A stretch of DNA of 64,000 bases, from NCBI RefSeq assembly GCF_001297775.1, contig NZ_LIFX01000005.1, forward strand, positions 62,001 to 126,000, written 5' to 3'. Positions 1 through 12,004 of this stretch are shown here, piece by piece. Origin of the DNA: Trabulsiella odontotermitis. GTDB taxonomy: Bacteria; Pseudomonadota; Gammaproteobacteria; Enterobacterales; Enterobacteriaceae. Within the stretch, counting starts at the first letter, position 1, and each line of letters opens with the position of its first letter. A model generated the notes under the pieces. It was not told where the DNA came from. It did no database searches and was given only the letters and a program-made list of their open reading frames with translations. The position numbers and the translations under genes are program-made.

Positions 1-728
<728 letters not shown>

Positions 729-3700
729 TTACTGCGCCTGCACACGCAGCTCAGCTGCGCTACGACTACGGTGACCCAACAGGGCTTTAACATCGCTGGA
801 TTTCGGTTTCACCAGCGCGAATTTTGCAGAGAACGCAGGCCAGTTGGCGAGGATCTCTTCGCCGCGTGAAGAACCGGTATGGTGCACATGCTCGGTGATT
901 AATCCGCGCAGATGCTCTTCGTGGATGGCCAGCGAATCGACGGCCAGCACTTCCACCAGTTCCGGGTTGACGCGTTTACGGAAATCGCCGCCTTCATCCA
1001 GCACGTAGGCAAAACCACCGGTCATGCCCGCGCCGAAGTTAACGCCGGTTTTCCCGAGGATGCAGACAATGCCGCCGGTCATGTATTCACAGCCGTTATC
1101 GCCAATGCCTTCGACCACAGTGATCGCCCCGGAGTTACGCACCGCAAAACGCTCACCCGCGCGGCCTGCCGCATACAGACGACCGCCGGTCGCGCCATAC
1201 AGACAGGTGTTACCGATGATGCTGGCTTCATGGCTACGGAAAGCGGAGCCGACCGGCGGACGTACCGCCAGCAAACCGCCCGCCATGCCTTTGCCGACAT
1301 AGTCGTTAGCATCGCCGGTCAGGTACAGCTCAACGCCGCCCGCGTTCCACACGCCAAAACTCTGGCCCGCGGTACCGCTGAAATGCGCTTTGATCGGATC
1401 GGCGGACAGCCCCTGATCGCCATGCGTCTGCGCGATATAGCCTGACAGCAATGCGCCAACAGAACGGTCGGTGTTGCGAATATCAAACCAGAACGTTTTG
1501 CTCTGCTTGTCATCCACATACGGTTTCGCCTGCTGCAACAGTTGCGCGTTGAGCACGCCGTTATCGAACGGCGGGTTGTGCTCGGTGCAGTAGAGCGCTT
1601 TGCCCGGATGCGGCTCGGCGGTCTGCAGCAGTTTTGTCAGATCCAGCTTCTGCTGTTTGGCGGTGCAACCGTCCAGCGCTTTCAGCAGATCGGTGCGGCC
1701 AATCAGATCCACCAGGCGGGTAACGCCCAGTTGCGCCATCAGCTCACGAACTTCCTGAGCGATAAAGCCAAAGTAGTTAGTCACTTTGAACGGCAGACCG
1801 TGGTAGTGATTCTTACGCAGTTTGTCATCCTGCGTCGCAACACCGGTGGCGCAGTTATTCAGGTGGCAAATGCGCAGGTATTTACAGCCCAGCGCCACCA
1901 TCGGCCCGGTACCGAAACCGAAGCTTTCCGCGCCGAGGATCGCCGCTTTGATGATGTCGAGACCCGTTTTCAGACCGCCATCCACCTGCAGACGAATTTT
2001 GTGGCGCAGACCGTTCGCCACCAGCGCCTGCTGGGTTTCCACCAGACCAAGCTCCCACGGGCAACCGGCATATTTCACTGATGACAGCGGGCTGGCGCCG
2101 GTACCGCCATCGTAACCGGCAATGGTGATGAGATCGGCATAAGCTTTTGCCACGCCAGTGGCGATGGTGCCGACGCCCGGTTCAGAGACCAGCTTCACGG
2201 AGATCATCGCTTTCGGGTTGACCTGTTTCAGGTCGAAAATCAGCTGCGCCAGATCCTCAATCGAATAGATATCGTGGTGCGGCGGTGGCGAAATCAGCGT
2301 CACGCCCGGCACGGAATAACGCAGACGGGCGATATACGGGGTGACTTTATCCCCTGGCAACTGACCGCCTTCGCCCGGTTTCGCGCCCTGAGCAACTTTA
2401 ATCTGGATGACATCGGCACTGACCAGATACGCCGGGGTGACACCAAAACGACCAGAAGCGACCTGCTTAATGCGCGACACTTTGTTGGTGCCGTAGCGTG
2501 CCGGATCTTCGCCGCCTTCGCCGGAGTTGGAGAAACCGCCGATGCTGTTCATGGCTTCGGCCAGCGACTCGTGGGCTTCCGGGCTCAGCGCACCGATGGA
2601 CATCGCCGCGGTATCGAAACGCTTAAACAGTTCAGTGGCGGGCTCGACGTCATTGATGCTGACCGCTTCATCACCCGGATTCAGCGCCAGCAGGTCGCGC
2701 AGCGTAGCCGCCGGGCGCTCGTTCACCAGTTTTGCGTATTCCTGATAATCACGATATTCACCACTCTGTACCGCCTGTTGCAGCGTGCGTACTACGTCCG
2801 GGTTGTAGGCGTGGTATTCGCCACCGTGAACGTATTTCAGCAGCCCGCCCTGCGACAGCGGTTTGCGCGTCAGCCAGGCGATCTTCGACAGGTTCAGCAG
2901 ATCCTGCTGGAAGTCGTCAAAATTCGCGCCGCCGATACGGCTAATCGCACCCTGGAAGCAGAGGCCGGAGACGTCTGCGTGCAGGCCAACGGCTTCGAAC
3001 AGTTTCGAGCAACGATAAGAGGCGACCGTCGAGATGCCCATTTTGGACATGATCTTATACAGGCCTTTGTTGATGCCGTTACGGTAGTTCAGCATCACGG
3101 TCCGGTAATCTTTTTCAATCGCCTTATTGTCGACCAGCTTCGCCAGCGTTTCATACGCCAGGTACGGGTAGATAGCCGTCGCGCCGAAGCCCAGCAGCAC
3201 CGCAAAGTGGTGCGGGTCACGGACGCTGGCGGTTTCGACGATGATGTTGGCGTCGCAGCGCAGGCTCTTGTCCACCAGCCGCGTCTGGATAGCGCCCACC
3301 GCCATCGGCGCCGGAACCGGCAGACGGTTTTTGGCGATATTACGATCAGAGAGCACCAGCAGTACGGTACCGTTACGTACCATCTGTTCCGCGGTATCGC
3401 ACAGCGCTTTCACGGTTTTTTCGAGCGTACTTTCGTTGACGTCGAAGGTGATATCGAGCGTGTCGGCGCGGTAATGCTCTTCCTGCATGGTGGTGAGCTG
3501 TTTGAAGTCAGAGTAAAGCAGGATCGGCGATTTAAAGCTCAGACGGTGCGCCTGGCCTTCCGCTTCACAAAAGACGTTCATTTCCCGGCCGATGCTGGTC
3601 GCCAGCGACATCACGTGCGCTTCACGCAGCGGATCGATCGGCGGGTTGGTCACCTGCGCAAACTGCTGGCGGAAGTAGTCGTAAATGATGCGCGGCTGGC

Positions 3701-5189
3701 TGGAGAGGACGGCGAACGGCGTGTCATCGCCCATCGAGCCGACCGCTTCCTGGCCGTTTTCACCCAGCACGCGGATGACGGAATCCAGTTCTTCGGCGCT
3801 GTAGTTAAACTGTTTCTGGAAGCTGGCGAGGGTATCGTCGTCCAGTTCGCGACTGCCCACTTCTTCGTCCGGCAGATCTTCAAACGGCACCAGGCGGCGG
3901 ACGTTTTTCTCCATCCACTCTTTGTACGGGTGGCGGCTTTTCAGATCGTCGTCGGTTTCAGCGGAGTGCAGAATGTGGCCGCTGCGGGTGTCGATCACCA
4001 TCAGTTCGCCAGGGCCGACGCGGCCTTTCTCAACCACTTCGTCGGGCTGATAGTCCCAGATGCCGACTTCAGAGGCGCAGGTGATGAGCTTGTCTTTTGT
4101 GATGACGTAGCGCGCCGGGCGCAGACCGTTACGGTCGAGGTTACAGGCGGCGAAACGACCATCGGACATCACGATGCCCGCCGGGCCGTCCCACGGCTCC
4201 ATATGCATGGAGTTAAAGTCGAAGAAAGCGCGCAGCTCCGGATCCATATCCGGGTTGTTCTGCCATGCCGGTGGCACCAGCAGACGCATGGCGCGCACGA
4301 TGTCCATCCCGCCTGCCAGAAGCAACTCAAGCATGTTATCGAGCGAGCTGGAGTCAGAGCCCGTTTCGTTGACGAACGGCGCGGCGTCCTGCAGGTCAGG
4401 GATCAACGGGGTCTGGAATTTATAGGTACGCGCCCGCGCCCACTGACGGTTACCGGTGATGGTGTTGATTTCGCCGTTGTGCGCCAGGTAGCGGAACGGC
4501 TGTGCCAGCGGCCAGCGCGGGACGGTGTTGGTGGAAAAGCGCTGGTGGAACAGGCAAATGGCCGATTCCAGACGCAGATCCGCGAGATCCAGGTAAAAGC
4601 GCGGCAGATCCGCCGGCATACACAGACCTTTATAGATGTTCACGAGATTCGACAGGCTACAGACGTAGAAGTCTTTATCGTCGAGCAGGCGCTTCTCAAT
4701 GCGGCGGCGGGCGATAAACAAGCGACGTTCCATATCGCGCGGACGCCAGCCTGCCGGGGCGTTAACAAAAATTTGCTCAATACGCGGCAGTGAGGAGAGG
4801 GCGATTTCACCGAGCACACCGTCATTGGTAGGGACATCACGCCAGCCGACGATGGAGAGGGTTTCGCGTTGCAGTTCTTCTTCGACGACGTGACGCGCGC
4901 GACTGGCCAGTTCAGGATCCTGGCTGAGGAAAATCATCCCGACGGCGTAATTTTTGGCTAAACGCCAGCCGCGCTCTTCCGCCACGATACGAAAGAAACG
5001 ATCCGGTTTTTGCAGCAGCAGGCCGCAACCGTCACCGGTTTTACCGTCGGCGAGGATCGCGCCGCGGTGTTGCATACGGGCCAGCGCATGAATAGCGGTG
5101 CGCACCACTTTGTGGCTAGGTTCGCCTTCTATGTGGGCGATCAGGCCGAAACCACAGTTATCCCTCTCAAGGGATTTATCGTACAACAT
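729..5189 (-). CDS. gltB: Glutamate synthase (NADPH) large subunit
   Basis: This is the catalytic subunit of cytoplasmic GOGAT. It hydrolyses glutamine and transfers the ammonia through an internal channel to 2-oxoglutarate. The order is an N-terminal class-II glutamine amidotransferase domain, a central domain, the FMN-binding synthase domain and a C-terminal beta-helix domain. Cys12 in ERDNCGFG is the expected N-terminal nucleophile after removal of an 11-residue propeptide. The 3Fe-4S ligands are Cys1102, Cys1108 and Cys1113 in [12 protein letters not shown]. The 1486 residues match the E. coli mature-plus-propeptide length from this Met; E. coli annotations sometimes begin further upstream. 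It is followed immediately by gltD. In E. coli the operon is activated by Lrp; I infer the same here but cannot place the sites. Confidence 0.98.
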   Translation of the reverse strand: MLYDKSLERDNCGFGLIAHIEGEPSHKVVRTAIHALARMQHRGAILADGKTGDGCGLLLQKPDRFFRIVAEERGWRLAKNYAVGMIFLSQDPELASRARHVVEEELQRETLSIVGWRDVPTNDGVLGEIALSSLPRIEQIFVNAPAGWRPRDMERRLFIARRRIEKRLLDDKDFYVCSLSNLVNIYKGLCMPADLPRFYLDLADLRLESAICLFHQRFSTNTVPRWPLAQPFRYLAHNGEINTITGNRQWARARTYKFQTPLIPDLQDAAPFVNETGSDSSSLDNMLELLLAGGMDIVRAMRLLVPPAWQNNPDMDPELRAFFDFNSMHMEPWDGPAGIVMSDGRFAACNLDRNGLRPARYVITKDKLITCASEVGIWDYQPDEVVEKGRVGPGELMVIDTRSGHILHSAETDDDLKSRHPYKEWMEKNVRRLVPFEDLPDEEVGSRELDDDTLASFQKQFNYSAEELDSVIRVLGENGQEAVGSMGDDTPFAVLSSQPRIIYDYFRQQFAQVTNPPIDPLREAHVMSLATSIGREMNVFCEAEGQAHRLSFKSPILLYSDFKQLTTMQEEHYRADTLDITFDVNESTLEKTVKALCDTAEQMVRNGTVLLVLSDRNIAKNRLPVPAPMAVGAIQTRLVDKSLRCDANIIVETASVRDPHHFAVLLGFGATAIYPYLAYETLAKLVDNKAIEKDYRTVMLNYRNGINKGLYKIMSKMGISTVASYRCSKLFEAVGLHADVSGLCFQGAISRIGGANFDDFQQDLLNLSKIAWLTRKPLSQGGLLKYVHGGEYHAYNPDVVRTLQQAVQSGEYRDYQEYAKLVNERPAATLRDLLALNPGDEAVSINDVEPATELFKRFDTAAMSIGALSPEAHESLAEAMNSIGGFSNSGEGGEDPARYGTNKVSRIKQVASGRFGVTPAYLVSADVIQIKVAQGAKPGEGGQLPGDKVTPYIARLRYSVPGVTLISPPPHHDIYSIEDLAQLIFDLKQVNPKAMISVKLVSEPGVGTIATGVAKAYADLITIAGYDGGTGASPLSSVKYAGCPWELGLVETQQALVANGLRHKIRLQVDGGLKTGLDIIKAAILGAESFGFGTGPMVALGCKYLRICHLNNCATGVATQDDKLRKNHYHGLPFKVTNYFGFIAQEVRELMAQLGVTRLVDLIGRTDLLKALDGCTAKQQKLDLTKLLQTAEPHPGKALYCTEHNPPFDNGVLNAQLLQQAKPYVDDKQSKTFWFDIRNTDRSVGALLSGYIAQTHGDQGLSADPIKAHFSGTAGQSFGVWNAGGVELYLTGDANDYVGKGMAGGLLAVRPPVGSAFRSHEASIIGNTCLYGATGGRLYAAGRAGERFAVRNSGAITVVEGIGDNGCEYMTGGIVCILGKTGVNFGAGMTGGFAYVLDEGGDFRKRVNPELVEVLAVDSLAIHEEHLRGLITEHVHHTGSSRGEEILANWPAFSAKFALVKPKSSDVKALLGHRSRSAAELRVQAQ

Positions 5190-5870
5190 ATCAGTGAACC
5201 TCCCCAGGCTCTACGTGACACCCTCCTGACCGTTGCGCACAGGCGCAGCAAGAGCCTGGCGACGGGGCTGTGCGTTTCATACGCCTGCCTCGCATTCGCC
5301 CTCTTTATCCTTTTCGCAACGGTAAACAAGTTTGAGGACTTGCTTTTTAGAGGGAATCTTATAACTGCATAAATATGATGAGCAGAGCGCTCATCCAGAA
5401 AGCTTCCAGCGGATCCCCAAGTTATCGGGAATCGGCACACAGGTCAAATGGCAATCTTATTTATACAAAAGTGTGCTACAGGTAACATAACATGTTAATA
5501 ATTAAGATTATTTATCATATTTCAGGTTGTTGCAGCGCGGCAAAACCCGCAGGTCGAGTGTGATCTGACTCACTATATGATTGCCCTGTAATGACTTTAG
5601 TGTGCTGAGTACGACATTTTAGCTAGATTTTTATTCTGCAAACTGATGTAAGTCCGCTTAATGGCTCTGTTTTATACCGAAGAAAGGAAGAATGAAGAAA
5701 AACGCGGATCCATAAGCAAAAATAATCGCGGCGGGAATGAATTAATTTGCAAATAAAGTGCTTGAATATTCAATAGATAAAAGCCTCTCCGGGCGATTGA
5801 TCCAGGTCATCGCCGAATGGGGCTAAAAGTGGCAGGCTTGGCCCTTTTCTCCAGGCCGGTCTATCAGATT
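5190..5870. other. 681-base divergent intergenic region gltB / yhcC
   Basis: This AT-rich gap carries the regulatory regions of two divergent genes. On the minus strand a weak -10-like TATAAG lies at 5358-5363, which would give a gltB leader of about 160 bases; its -35 is poor. A small perfect palindrome TAACATGTTA lies at 5488-5497 within an AT-rich run (about 5450-5520). Lrp and IHF act in this region in E. coli; that is family knowledge, and I did not find convincing individual sites. I saw no convincing small ORF, repeat family or RNA here. Confidence 0.5.
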
Positions 5871-6794
5871 ATGCAGTTACAGAAATTAGTCAATATGTTT
5901 GGTGGGGATCTTGCGCGTCGTTATGGCGAAAAGGTTCATAAGCTGACGCTGCACGGCGGGTTTAGCTGCCCGAATCGCGACGGTACCATCGGGCGCGGCG
6001 GTTGTACTTTCTGTAATGTGGCCTCCTTTGCTGATGAAGCGCAGCAGCAGCATTCCATCGCCGAGCAGCTTGCGCATCAGGCGCAGCTCGTTAATCGCGC
6101 CAGACGCTATCTGGCGTACTTTCAGGCCTATACCAGCACCTTTGCCGAAGTGCAGGTGTTGCGTTCGATGTATCAACAGGCGGTGGCGCAGGCGAGCATC
6201 GTCGGGCTGTGCGTGGGGACTCGCCCGGACTGCGTACCCGATGCGGTACTGGATCTGCTGTCAGAATATAATGCGCAGGGTTATGAAGTGTGGCTGGAAC
6301 TGGGTTTACAGTCGGCACACGATAAAACCCTGCATCGTATTAATCGCGGTCACGACTTTGCCTGCTACCAGCAGACGACGCGACTGGCGCGCGAACGTGG
6401 CCTGAAGGTATGCACCCACCTGATTGTCGGTCTGCCTGGCGAGGGGCAGGCGGAATGCCTGCAAACGCTGGAGCGGGTGGTTGAGACCGGCGTTGACGGC
6501 ATCAAACTGCATCCGCTGCACATTGTAAAAGGCAGCACGATGGCGAAAGCGTGGGCTGCCGGGCGGCTTAACGGCATTGCGCTTGAGGATTACACCGTCA
6601 CTGCGGGCGAGATGATTCGCCACACGCCGCCGGAGGTGGTTTATCACCGTATTTCCGCCAGCGCCCGCCGTCCGACGCTGCTGGCGCCGCTGTGGTGTGA
6701 AAACCGCTGGACGGGCATGGTGGAGCTCGATAAGTACCTGAATGCCCACGGTGTACAGGGGTCTGCTTTGGGGCGTGAGTGGGTTGCGCATTGA
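5871..6794 (+). CDS. yhcC: Radical SAM protein YhcC
   Basis: This is an elongator-protein-3/MiaB-type radical SAM enzyme family member (TIGR01212) whose substrate is not established. The 4Fe-4S site is the cysteine set in FSCPNRDGTIGRGGCTFC (C-x12-C-x2-C) near residues 30-47. The later conserved stretches THLIVGLPGEG and GIKLHPLHIVKG fit the SAM barrel. The start MQLQKLVNMFGG gives 307 residues, near the E. coli length of 309. An in-frame upstream ATG at 5817 exists but the extra 18 residues look non-coding. It stands alone, divergent from gltB and 93 bases before arcB. Confidence 0.93.
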   Translation: MQLQKLVNMFGGDLARRYGEKVHKLTLHGGFSCPNRDGTIGRGGCTFCNVASFADEAQQQHSIAEQLAHQAQLVNRARRYLAYFQAYTSTFAEVQVLRSMYQQAVAQASIVGLCVGTRPDCVPDAVLDLLSEYNAQGYEVWLELGLQSAHDKTLHRINRGHDFACYQQTTRLARERGLKVCTHLIVGLPGEGQAECLQTLERVVETGVDGIKLHPLHIVKGSTMAKAWAAGRLNGIALEDYTVTAGEMIRHTPPEVVYHRISASARRPTLLAPLWCENRWTGMVELDKYLNAHGVQGSALGREWVAH

Positions 6795-6887
6795 AGTGCA
6801 ACGTCCAGGTCACATCGCTGCAACTTCCTGCAACGTCGCGCTCAGAATTGAGTATTATTGAGCGGTGATGTCGCGAAGGAATTCTTT

Positions 6888-9224
6888 ATGAAGCAAATCC
6901 GTTTACTGGCGCAGTATTACGTCGACCTGATGATGAAACTGGGTCTGGTGCGCTTTTCGATGTTGCTGGCCCTGGCGCTGGTGGTACTGGCTATTGTGGT
7001 GCAGATGGCGGTGACCATGGTGCTGCACGGTCAGGTGGAAAGCATCGATGTGATCCGCTCTATCTTCTTTGGTCTGCTGATTACCCCCTGGGCGGTCTAT
7101 TTTCTGTCGGTGGTGGTTGAGCAGCTTGAAGAGTCGCGCCAGCGCCTGTCGCGGCTGGTCGAAAAGCTGGAAGAGATGCGCGAGCGTGACTTAAAGCTCA
7201 ATGTTCAGCTCAAGGACAACATTACGCAGTTGAATCAGGAAATCAGCGATCGCGAAAAGGCCGAAGCTGAGCGCCAGGCGACGCTGGAACGGTTGAAAAT
7301 CGAGATGAAAGAGCGTGAAGAGACGCAGCTACAGCTCGAACAACAATCCTCATTCTTACGTTCTTTCCTCGATGCCTCTCCCGACCTGGTGTTCTATCGC
7401 AATGAAGATAAAGAATTTTCCGGCTGTAACCGGGCGATGGAACTGCTCACCGGCAAGAGCGAGAAGCAACTGATCCACCTGAAGCCGTACGATGTTTACA
7501 GCGAAGAAGCGGCAGCGAAAGTCATTGAGACGGATGAAAAAGTGTTCCGTCATAACGTGTCGCTGACCTACGAACAGTGGCTGGATTACCCGGACGGCCG
7601 TAAAGCCTGTTTTGAAATCCGCAAAGTGCCTTATTACGACCGCGTGGGGAAACGTCACGGTCTGATGGGCTTTGGCCGCGACATCACCGAACGCAAGCGC
7701 TATCAGGATGCGCTGGAACGCGCGAGCCGCGATAAAACCACCTTCATTTCGACCATCAGCCATGAACTGCGTACGCCGCTCAACGGCATTGTCGGGCTGA
7801 GCCGTATTTTGCTGGATACCGAGCTCACGACGGAGCAGGAAAAGTACCTGAAAACAATCCACGTCTCTGCCGTGACGCTGGGGAACATTTTCAACGACAT
7901 CATTGACATGGATAAGATGGAGCGCCGCAAGGTCCAGCTCGACAATCAGCCGGTCGATTTCACCAGCTTCCTTGCTGATCTGGAAAACCTCTCCGGGCTG
8001 CAGGTGCAGCAGAAAGGGCTGCGCTTCGTGATGGAGCCGACGCTGCCGTTGCCGCATAAAGTAGTGACCGATGGCACCCGGCTGCGGCAGATCCTGTGGA
8101 ACCTGATCAGCAACGCCGTCAAGTTTACCCAGCAGGGGCAGGTGACCGTCCGGGTGAGTTACGAACATGGCAATATGCTGCACTTTGAAGTGGAAGACTC
8201 CGGCATCGGTATTCCGCAGGATGAGCAGGATAAAATTTTCGCCATGTACTATCAGGTGAAAGACAGCCACGGCGGCAAACCAGCGACCGGTACCGGCATC
8301 GGGCTTGCCGTTTCACGTCGTCTGGCGAAAAACATGGGCGGCGACATCACCGTTTCCAGCAAGCCGGGGAGTGGTTCGGTCTTTACCCTGACGGTGCAGG
8401 CGCCCGCGCTGGCGGAAGAGGTTGATGACACGCTGGCCGATGACGACCTGCCGTTACCGGCGCTTCACGTCCTGCTGGTGGAAGACATCGAACTGAACGT
8501 GATTGTCGCGCGCTCGGTGCTGGAAAAGCTGGGCAACAGCGTCGATGTCGCGATGACCGGCAAGGCGGCGCTGGAGATGTTCACGCCTGGCGAATATGAC
8601 CTTGTGCTGCTGGACATCCAGTTACCGGACATGACCGGGCTGGATATTTCCCGCGAGCTGAAACAGAAATACCACGCTGACGATCTGCCGCCGCTGGTGG
8701 CGCTGACCGCCAACGTGCTGAAGGACAAAAAAGAGTATCTGGATGCCGGAATGGATGATGTGCTGAACAAGCCGCTCTCCGTGCCGGCGCTGACCGCCAT
8801 GATTAAGAAGTTCTGGGATACCCGCACCGACGAGGATGACGAGATGGCCACACCCGATCAAAGCAAGCCACAGACGTTACTGGATACCGCGATGCTTGAG
8901 CAGTATATCGAGCTGGTCGGGCCGAAGCTTATCACCGACGGTCTTGCCGTGTTCGAGAAGATGATGCCGGGGTATCTGGCGGTGCTGGAATCCAATCTGA
9001 CCGCCCGCGACCAGAAAGGCATTGTCGAAGAGGGGCATAAAATCAAAGGCGCGGCGGGCTCCGTGGGATTACGCCATATACAGCAGTTAGGGCAGCAGAT
9101 TCAGTCGCCAGACCTTCCGGCATGGTGGGATAACGTCGGTGAATGGGTCGAAGAGATGAAAAGCGAGTGGCGGCACGATGTCGAGGCGCTGAAGGCCTGG
9201 GTAGCAAACGCTGAAAAAAAATGA
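6888..9224 (+). CDS. arcB: Aerobic respiration control sensor kinase ArcB
   Basis: This is a tripartite hybrid histidine kinase of the inner membrane. It senses the quinone pool and, under low oxygen, phosphorylates ArcA. Two N-terminal membrane segments (about 24-43 and 58-77) are followed by a coiled coil, a PAS domain (about 153-270), a kinase core with His292 in TISHELRTP, a receiver with Asp576 in LLDIQLP, and an HPt domain with His717 in EEGHKIKG. The redox-active Cys180 and Cys241 are both present. Its 778 residues equal the E. coli protein, and all phosphorelay positions match. The stop codon at 9222-9224 lies inside the terminator stem of the antisense ArcZ RNA, so the two 3' ends overlap. 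Confidence 0.98.
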   Translation: MKQIRLLAQYYVDLMMKLGLVRFSMLLALALVVLAIVVQMAVTMVLHGQVESIDVIRSIFFGLLITPWAVYFLSVVVEQLEESRQRLSRLVEKLEEMRERDLKLNVQLKDNITQLNQEISDREKAEAERQATLERLKIEMKEREETQLQLEQQSSFLRSFLDASPDLVFYRNEDKEFSGCNRAMELLTGKSEKQLIHLKPYDVYSEEAAAKVIETDEKVFRHNVSLTYEQWLDYPDGRKACFEIRKVPYYDRVGKRHGLMGFGRDITERKRYQDALERASRDKTTFISTISHELRTPLNGIVGLSRILLDTELTTEQEKYLKTIHVSAVTLGNIFNDIIDMDKMERRKVQLDNQPVDFTSFLADLENLSGLQVQQKGLRFVMEPTLPLPHKVVTDGTRLRQILWNLISNAVKFTQQGQVTVRVSYEHGNMLHFEVEDSGIGIPQDEQDKIFAMYYQVKDSHGGKPATGTGIGLAVSRRLAKNMGGDITVSSKPGSGSVFTLTVQAPALAEEVDDTLADDDLPLPALHVLLVEDIELNVIVARSVLEKLGNSVDVAMTGKAALEMFTPGEYDLVLLDIQLPDMTGLDISRELKQKYHADDLPPLVALTANVLKDKKEYLDAGMDDVLNKPLSVPALTAMIKKFWDTRTDEDDEMATPDQSKPQTLLDTAMLEQYIELVGPKLITDGLAVFEKMMPGYLAVLESNLTARDQKGIVEEGHKIKGAAGSVGLRHIQQLGQQIQSPDLPAWWDNVGEWVEEMKSEWRHDVEALKAWVANAEKK

Positions 9225-9338
9225 CCCCGGATAAACCGGGGTGCGCGAATACTGCGCCAACACCAGGGAAAACGTGGCTGCGCCGAAATCGTTGTAAGAG
9301 GTTTTAGCACGGACGCAACCTGAGAATTCGGATTGCAC
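9214..9338 (-). ncRNA. arcZ: ArcZ (RyhA/SraH) Hfq-dependent small RNA
   Basis: It lies on the minus strand between arcB and elbB, the known ArcZ position. The 3' half closely matches remembered E. coli ArcZ: CCCTGGTGTTGGCGCAG, then the processed 3' seed region GTATTCGCGCACCCCGGT, then a CCCCGG/CCGGGG terminator stem and eight U (9214-9221). The first 50 or so bases are much less like E. coli. A -10 TATCTT at 9346-9351 puts the start near 9338. The RNA activates rpoS and represses flhDC and other messages in E. coli, and is itself repressed by ArcA-P anaerobically; that regulation is family knowledge. The exact 5' end is inferred. Confidence 0.9.
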
Positions 9339-9458
9339 GTCCATTAAGATAGCAAATCTTAAATATTTTGTTACGTGAATCAGTAAAATGTGTGAAGCAT
9401 AGCGAGTAAATCAGCATTTTTACTTAGCTTCGCCTAAATGCAACCAAGGAATAGTGAT

Positions 9459-10112
9459 ATGAAAAAAATCGGTGTGGTGCTCAGCGGCTGCGGCGTTTAT
9501 GACGGTTCTGAGGCCCATGAAACCGTGCTGACCCTGCTGGCTATCGCCCGCAACGGTGCGCAGGCGGTCTGTTTTGCCCCCGACAAAAGTCAGTCTGACG
9601 TGATTAATCATTTATCCGGTGAATCTTTGCCAGAGACGCGTAATGTGCTGATCGAAGCGGCACGTCTCGCACGGGGTGATGTCACGCCGCTGGCGGCAGC
9701 ACGTTCTGCTGATCTGGATGCATTGATCGTCCCTGGCGGTTTTGGCGCAGCAAAAAACCTGAGCAATTTTGCCTCGCAGGGCAGTGACTGTGTGGTTGAT
9801 GCTGATTTAAAAGCGCTGACGCTGGCGATGCATCGCGAAGGAAAACCGGTTGGCTTTATGTGTATCGCACCGGCAATGCTGCCGAAAATTTTCGATTTCC
9901 CGTTGCGTATCACCATTGGTACTGACATCGATACCGCGGAAGTGCTGGAAGAGATGGGCGCTGAACATGTGCCGTGCCCGGTGGAAGACATTGTGGTGGA
10001 TGAAGACAACAAAGTGGTGACCACGCCCGCGTATATGCTGGCGCAGAATATTGCAGAAGCTGCCGCCGGGATCGACAAACTGGTTGAACGCGTACTGGTT
10101 CTGACAGAATGA
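9459..10112 (+). CDS. elbB: Glyoxalase/isoprenoid biosynthesis protein ElbB
   Basis: This DJ-1/PfpI-superfamily protein of the class-I glutamine amidotransferase-like fold is reported in E. coli to have glyoxalase activity. The nucleophile-elbow cysteine is in [10 protein letters not shown] near residue 135, and the start [16 protein letters not shown] is typical. The 217 residues equal the E. coli protein. An earlier in-frame ATG at 9438 adds 7 residues that are not family-like. Its stop overlaps the mtgA start by 4 bases (ATGA at 10109-10112), so translation is coupled. Confidence 0.95.
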   Translation: MKKIGVVLSGCGVYDGSEAHETVLTLLAIARNGAQAVCFAPDKSQSDVINHLSGESLPETRNVLIEAARLARGDVTPLAAARSADLDALIVPGGFGAAKNLSNFASQGSDCVVDADLKALTLAMHREGKPVGFMCIAPAMLPKIFDFPLRITIGTDIDTAEVLEEMGAEHVPCPVEDIVVDEDNKVVTTPAYMLAQNIAEAAAGIDKLVERVLVLTE

Positions 10113-10834
10113 GTCAACGCCGGTTGTCGTTGCGTGTAGTGAAGCGCCTGCTGCTGCGCGCGGTATTGTTGCTCGCGGTGCTGTGGGGCGGCGGTATTCT
10201 GCTTTTCAGCTTCATGCCGGTGCCGTTTTCAGCGGTGATGGTTGAGCGTCAAATTGGCGCCTGGTTTCGCGGTGATTTTGGCTATGTTGCCCATTCCGAC
10301 TGGGTCAGCATGGATGAGATTTCGCCGCTGATGGGGCTGGCGGTGATTGCCGCAGAAGATCAGAAATTCCCTGAACACTGGGGATTTGACATGGCGGCGA
10401 TCGAAAAAGCGCTGAGCCACAATGAGCGCCATGAAACGCGGATCCGTGGCGCGTCGACGCTGTCACAGCAGACGGCGAAAAACATGTTCCTGTGGGACGG
10501 TCGCAGCTGGCTGCGTAAAGGGCTGGAAGCCGGGCTCACGGTGGGCATTGAAACCCTCTGGACTAAACGGCGGATCCTGACGGTTTATCTGAACGTCGCG
10601 GAATTCGGCGAGGGGACTTTCGGTGTCGAGGCGGCAGCGCAGCGCTATTTCCATAAGCCCGCCAGCCGGTTAACGATGTCGGAAGCCGCGTTGCTGGCCG
10701 CCGTACTGCCAAACCCGCTGCGGTTTAAAGCCAGTGCGCCATCGGGGTATGTCCGCAGCCGTCAGGCGTGGATATTGCGCCAGATGCGGCAGTTAGGTGG
10801 GGAAAGCTTTATGCGGAAGAATGCACTCGACTGA
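10109..10834 (+). CDS. mtgA: Monofunctional peptidoglycan glycosyltransferase MtgA
   Basis: This GT51 enzyme polymerises lipid II into glycan chains and lacks a transpeptidase domain. One N-terminal membrane anchor (about residues 15-37) precedes the catalytic domain. The GT51 motifs are [14 protein letters not shown], with the catalytic Glu, then [12 protein letters not shown] and [15 protein letters not shown]. The 241 residues are the usual length. It is coupled to elbB by a 4-base overlap and converges on npr, whose stop begins 1 base after the mtgA stop. Confidence 0.96.
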   Translation: MSQRRLSLRVVKRLLLRAVLLLAVLWGGGILLFSFMPVPFSAVMVERQIGAWFRGDFGYVAHSDWVSMDEISPLMGLAVIAAEDQKFPEHWGFDMAAIEKALSHNERHETRIRGASTLSQQTAKNMFLWDGRSWLRKGLEAGLTVGIETLWTKRRILTVYLNVAEFGEGTFGVEAAAQRYFHKPASRLTMSEAALLAAVLPNPLRFKASAPSGYVRSRQAWILRQMRQLGGESFMRKNALD

Positions 10835-10835
10835 G

Positions 10836-11108
10836 TCAGTCTTCGTCGAACCCGGCGTTAAACAGCGCGATGACCGCCGCCATCGCTTCCGCTTCCTGCG
10901 GACCGCTGACTTCAATCTCGATCTGCCGACCTTTTGCGGAATCCAGCATCAACAGCGCAATCACGCTGCTGGCTTCCGCTTCAGTGCCTTCGTCGTTTCT
11001 TAACAGAACTTCTGCGTCAAATCCCTGAACCAGTTCGAAGAGTTTCATTGCCGGGCGGGCATGCATGCCCAGCTTATTGGTGATCTCAACAATCTGTTTT
11101 ACGGTCAT
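10836..11108 (-). CDS. npr: Phosphocarrier protein NPr of the nitrogen PTS
   Basis: This is an HPr-like carrier that moves phosphate from PtsP (EI-Ntr) to PtsN (EIIA-Ntr). The phospho-accepting residue is His16 in [11 protein letters not shown]. It has 90 residues, as in E. coli (also called ptsO). Its ATG overlaps the rapZ stop by 4 bases, so it is the last gene of the rpoN-hpf-ptsN-rapZ-npr operon. The gene sits tail to tail with mtgA with almost no spacer and no obvious terminator. Confidence 0.96.
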   Translation of the reverse strand: MTVKQIVEITNKLGMHARPAMKLFELVQGFDAEVLLRNDEGTEAEASSVIALLMLDSAKGRQIEIEVSGPQEAEAMAAVIALFNAGFDED

Positions 11109-11959
11109 GTTTTACGTTTTTCCAGCGTCCTGTGACGAGACTGGACGTTCTTACCGCGTGAACGGAAGTAATCGGCCAGTTGTTCAGCAATATAAACCGA
11201 ACGATGTTTACCGCCGGTACAACCGATCGCCACCGTCAGGTAGCTGCGATTGTTGGTCTCCAGCATCGGTAACCATAGCTCAAGATAGCTGCGGGTCTGG
11301 TAAATAAAATTGTGAACTTCTGTGTGCCGGTCGAGGAACGCGGCAACCGGTTTGTCCAGACCTGTCATCGGGCGCAGTTTCGGATCCCAGTGCGGGTTAG
11401 GCAGGAATCGTACGTCAAACACATAGTCGGCATCGATAGGAATGCCGTGCTTGAAGCCGAAGGATTCAAAGACCATCGTCAGTTCACGTTCGCGTTTGCC
11501 CAGCAGGCGGGTACGCAGCATTTCTGCCAGCTCGTGAACAGACATTTCAGAGGTATCGACGATTAAATCCGCCCGCGAGCGCAGCGGCTCGAGCAGATCG
11601 CTCTCTTCGTCGATTGCGCTTTCCAGCGACAGGTTTTTGCTGGAGAGCGGATGCAACCGGCGGGTATCGCTGTAGCGACGGATCAGCGTATTGCGGTCAG
11701 CATCAAGGAACAGCAGTTGAGGGGAGAACGCGTCCGGCAGATTTTTCATCGCCTGTTCAAAAATCTCAGGCGATTCAGGCATGTTGCGCACGTCAATGCT
11801 AACGGCGGCGGAGATCTGCCGCTCCGCCAGCGTCTTTGCCAGTTCAGGCAGCAACACGACCGGCAGGTTATCTACACAGTAAAAACCCATATCTTCCAGC
11901 GCTCGCAGAGCCACGGACTTTCCCGAGCCTGAGCGGCCGCTGACGATCATCAGTACCAT
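11105..11959 (-). CDS. rapZ: RNase adapter protein RapZ
   Basis: RapZ binds the small RNA GlmZ (and GlmY) and delivers GlmZ to RNase E, so it controls GlcN6P synthase output. The N-terminal Walker A motif GRSGSGKS lies at about residues 8-15. A C-terminal domain holds [10 protein letters not shown] and ends in a basic RNA-binding tail ([11 protein letters not shown]). It has 284 residues, as in E. coli. I start at the ATG 11959 (MVLMIVSG); the upstream 12 codons in frame are not conserved. The glmM gene, acting in the same amino-sugar pathway, is also in this window at 34815-36152. Confidence 0.97.
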   Translation of the reverse strand: MVLMIVSGRSGSGKSVALRALEDMGFYCVDNLPVVLLPELAKTLAERQISAAVSIDVRNMPESPEIFEQAMKNLPDAFSPQLLFLDADRNTLIRRYSDTRRLHPLSSKNLSLESAIDEESDLLEPLRSRADLIVDTSEMSVHELAEMLRTRLLGKRERELTMVFESFGFKHGIPIDADYVFDVRFLPNPHWDPKLRPMTGLDKPVAAFLDRHTEVHNFIYQTRSYLELWLPMLETNNRSYLTVAIGCTGGKHRSVYIAEQLADYFRSRGKNVQSRHRTLEKRKT

Positions 11960-12004
11960 GTACCGTTTCTCCTCAGTACGACAAAGGGAATACACATCTG
12001 CCTG

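Noticed and set aside
2274-4793. 839-codon open frame on the plus strand opposite gltB
   Set aside because: It lies wholly antisense to a fully conserved gltB. Long antisense frames are expected in GC-rich genes with strong codon bias, and the translated text has no recognisable domain.
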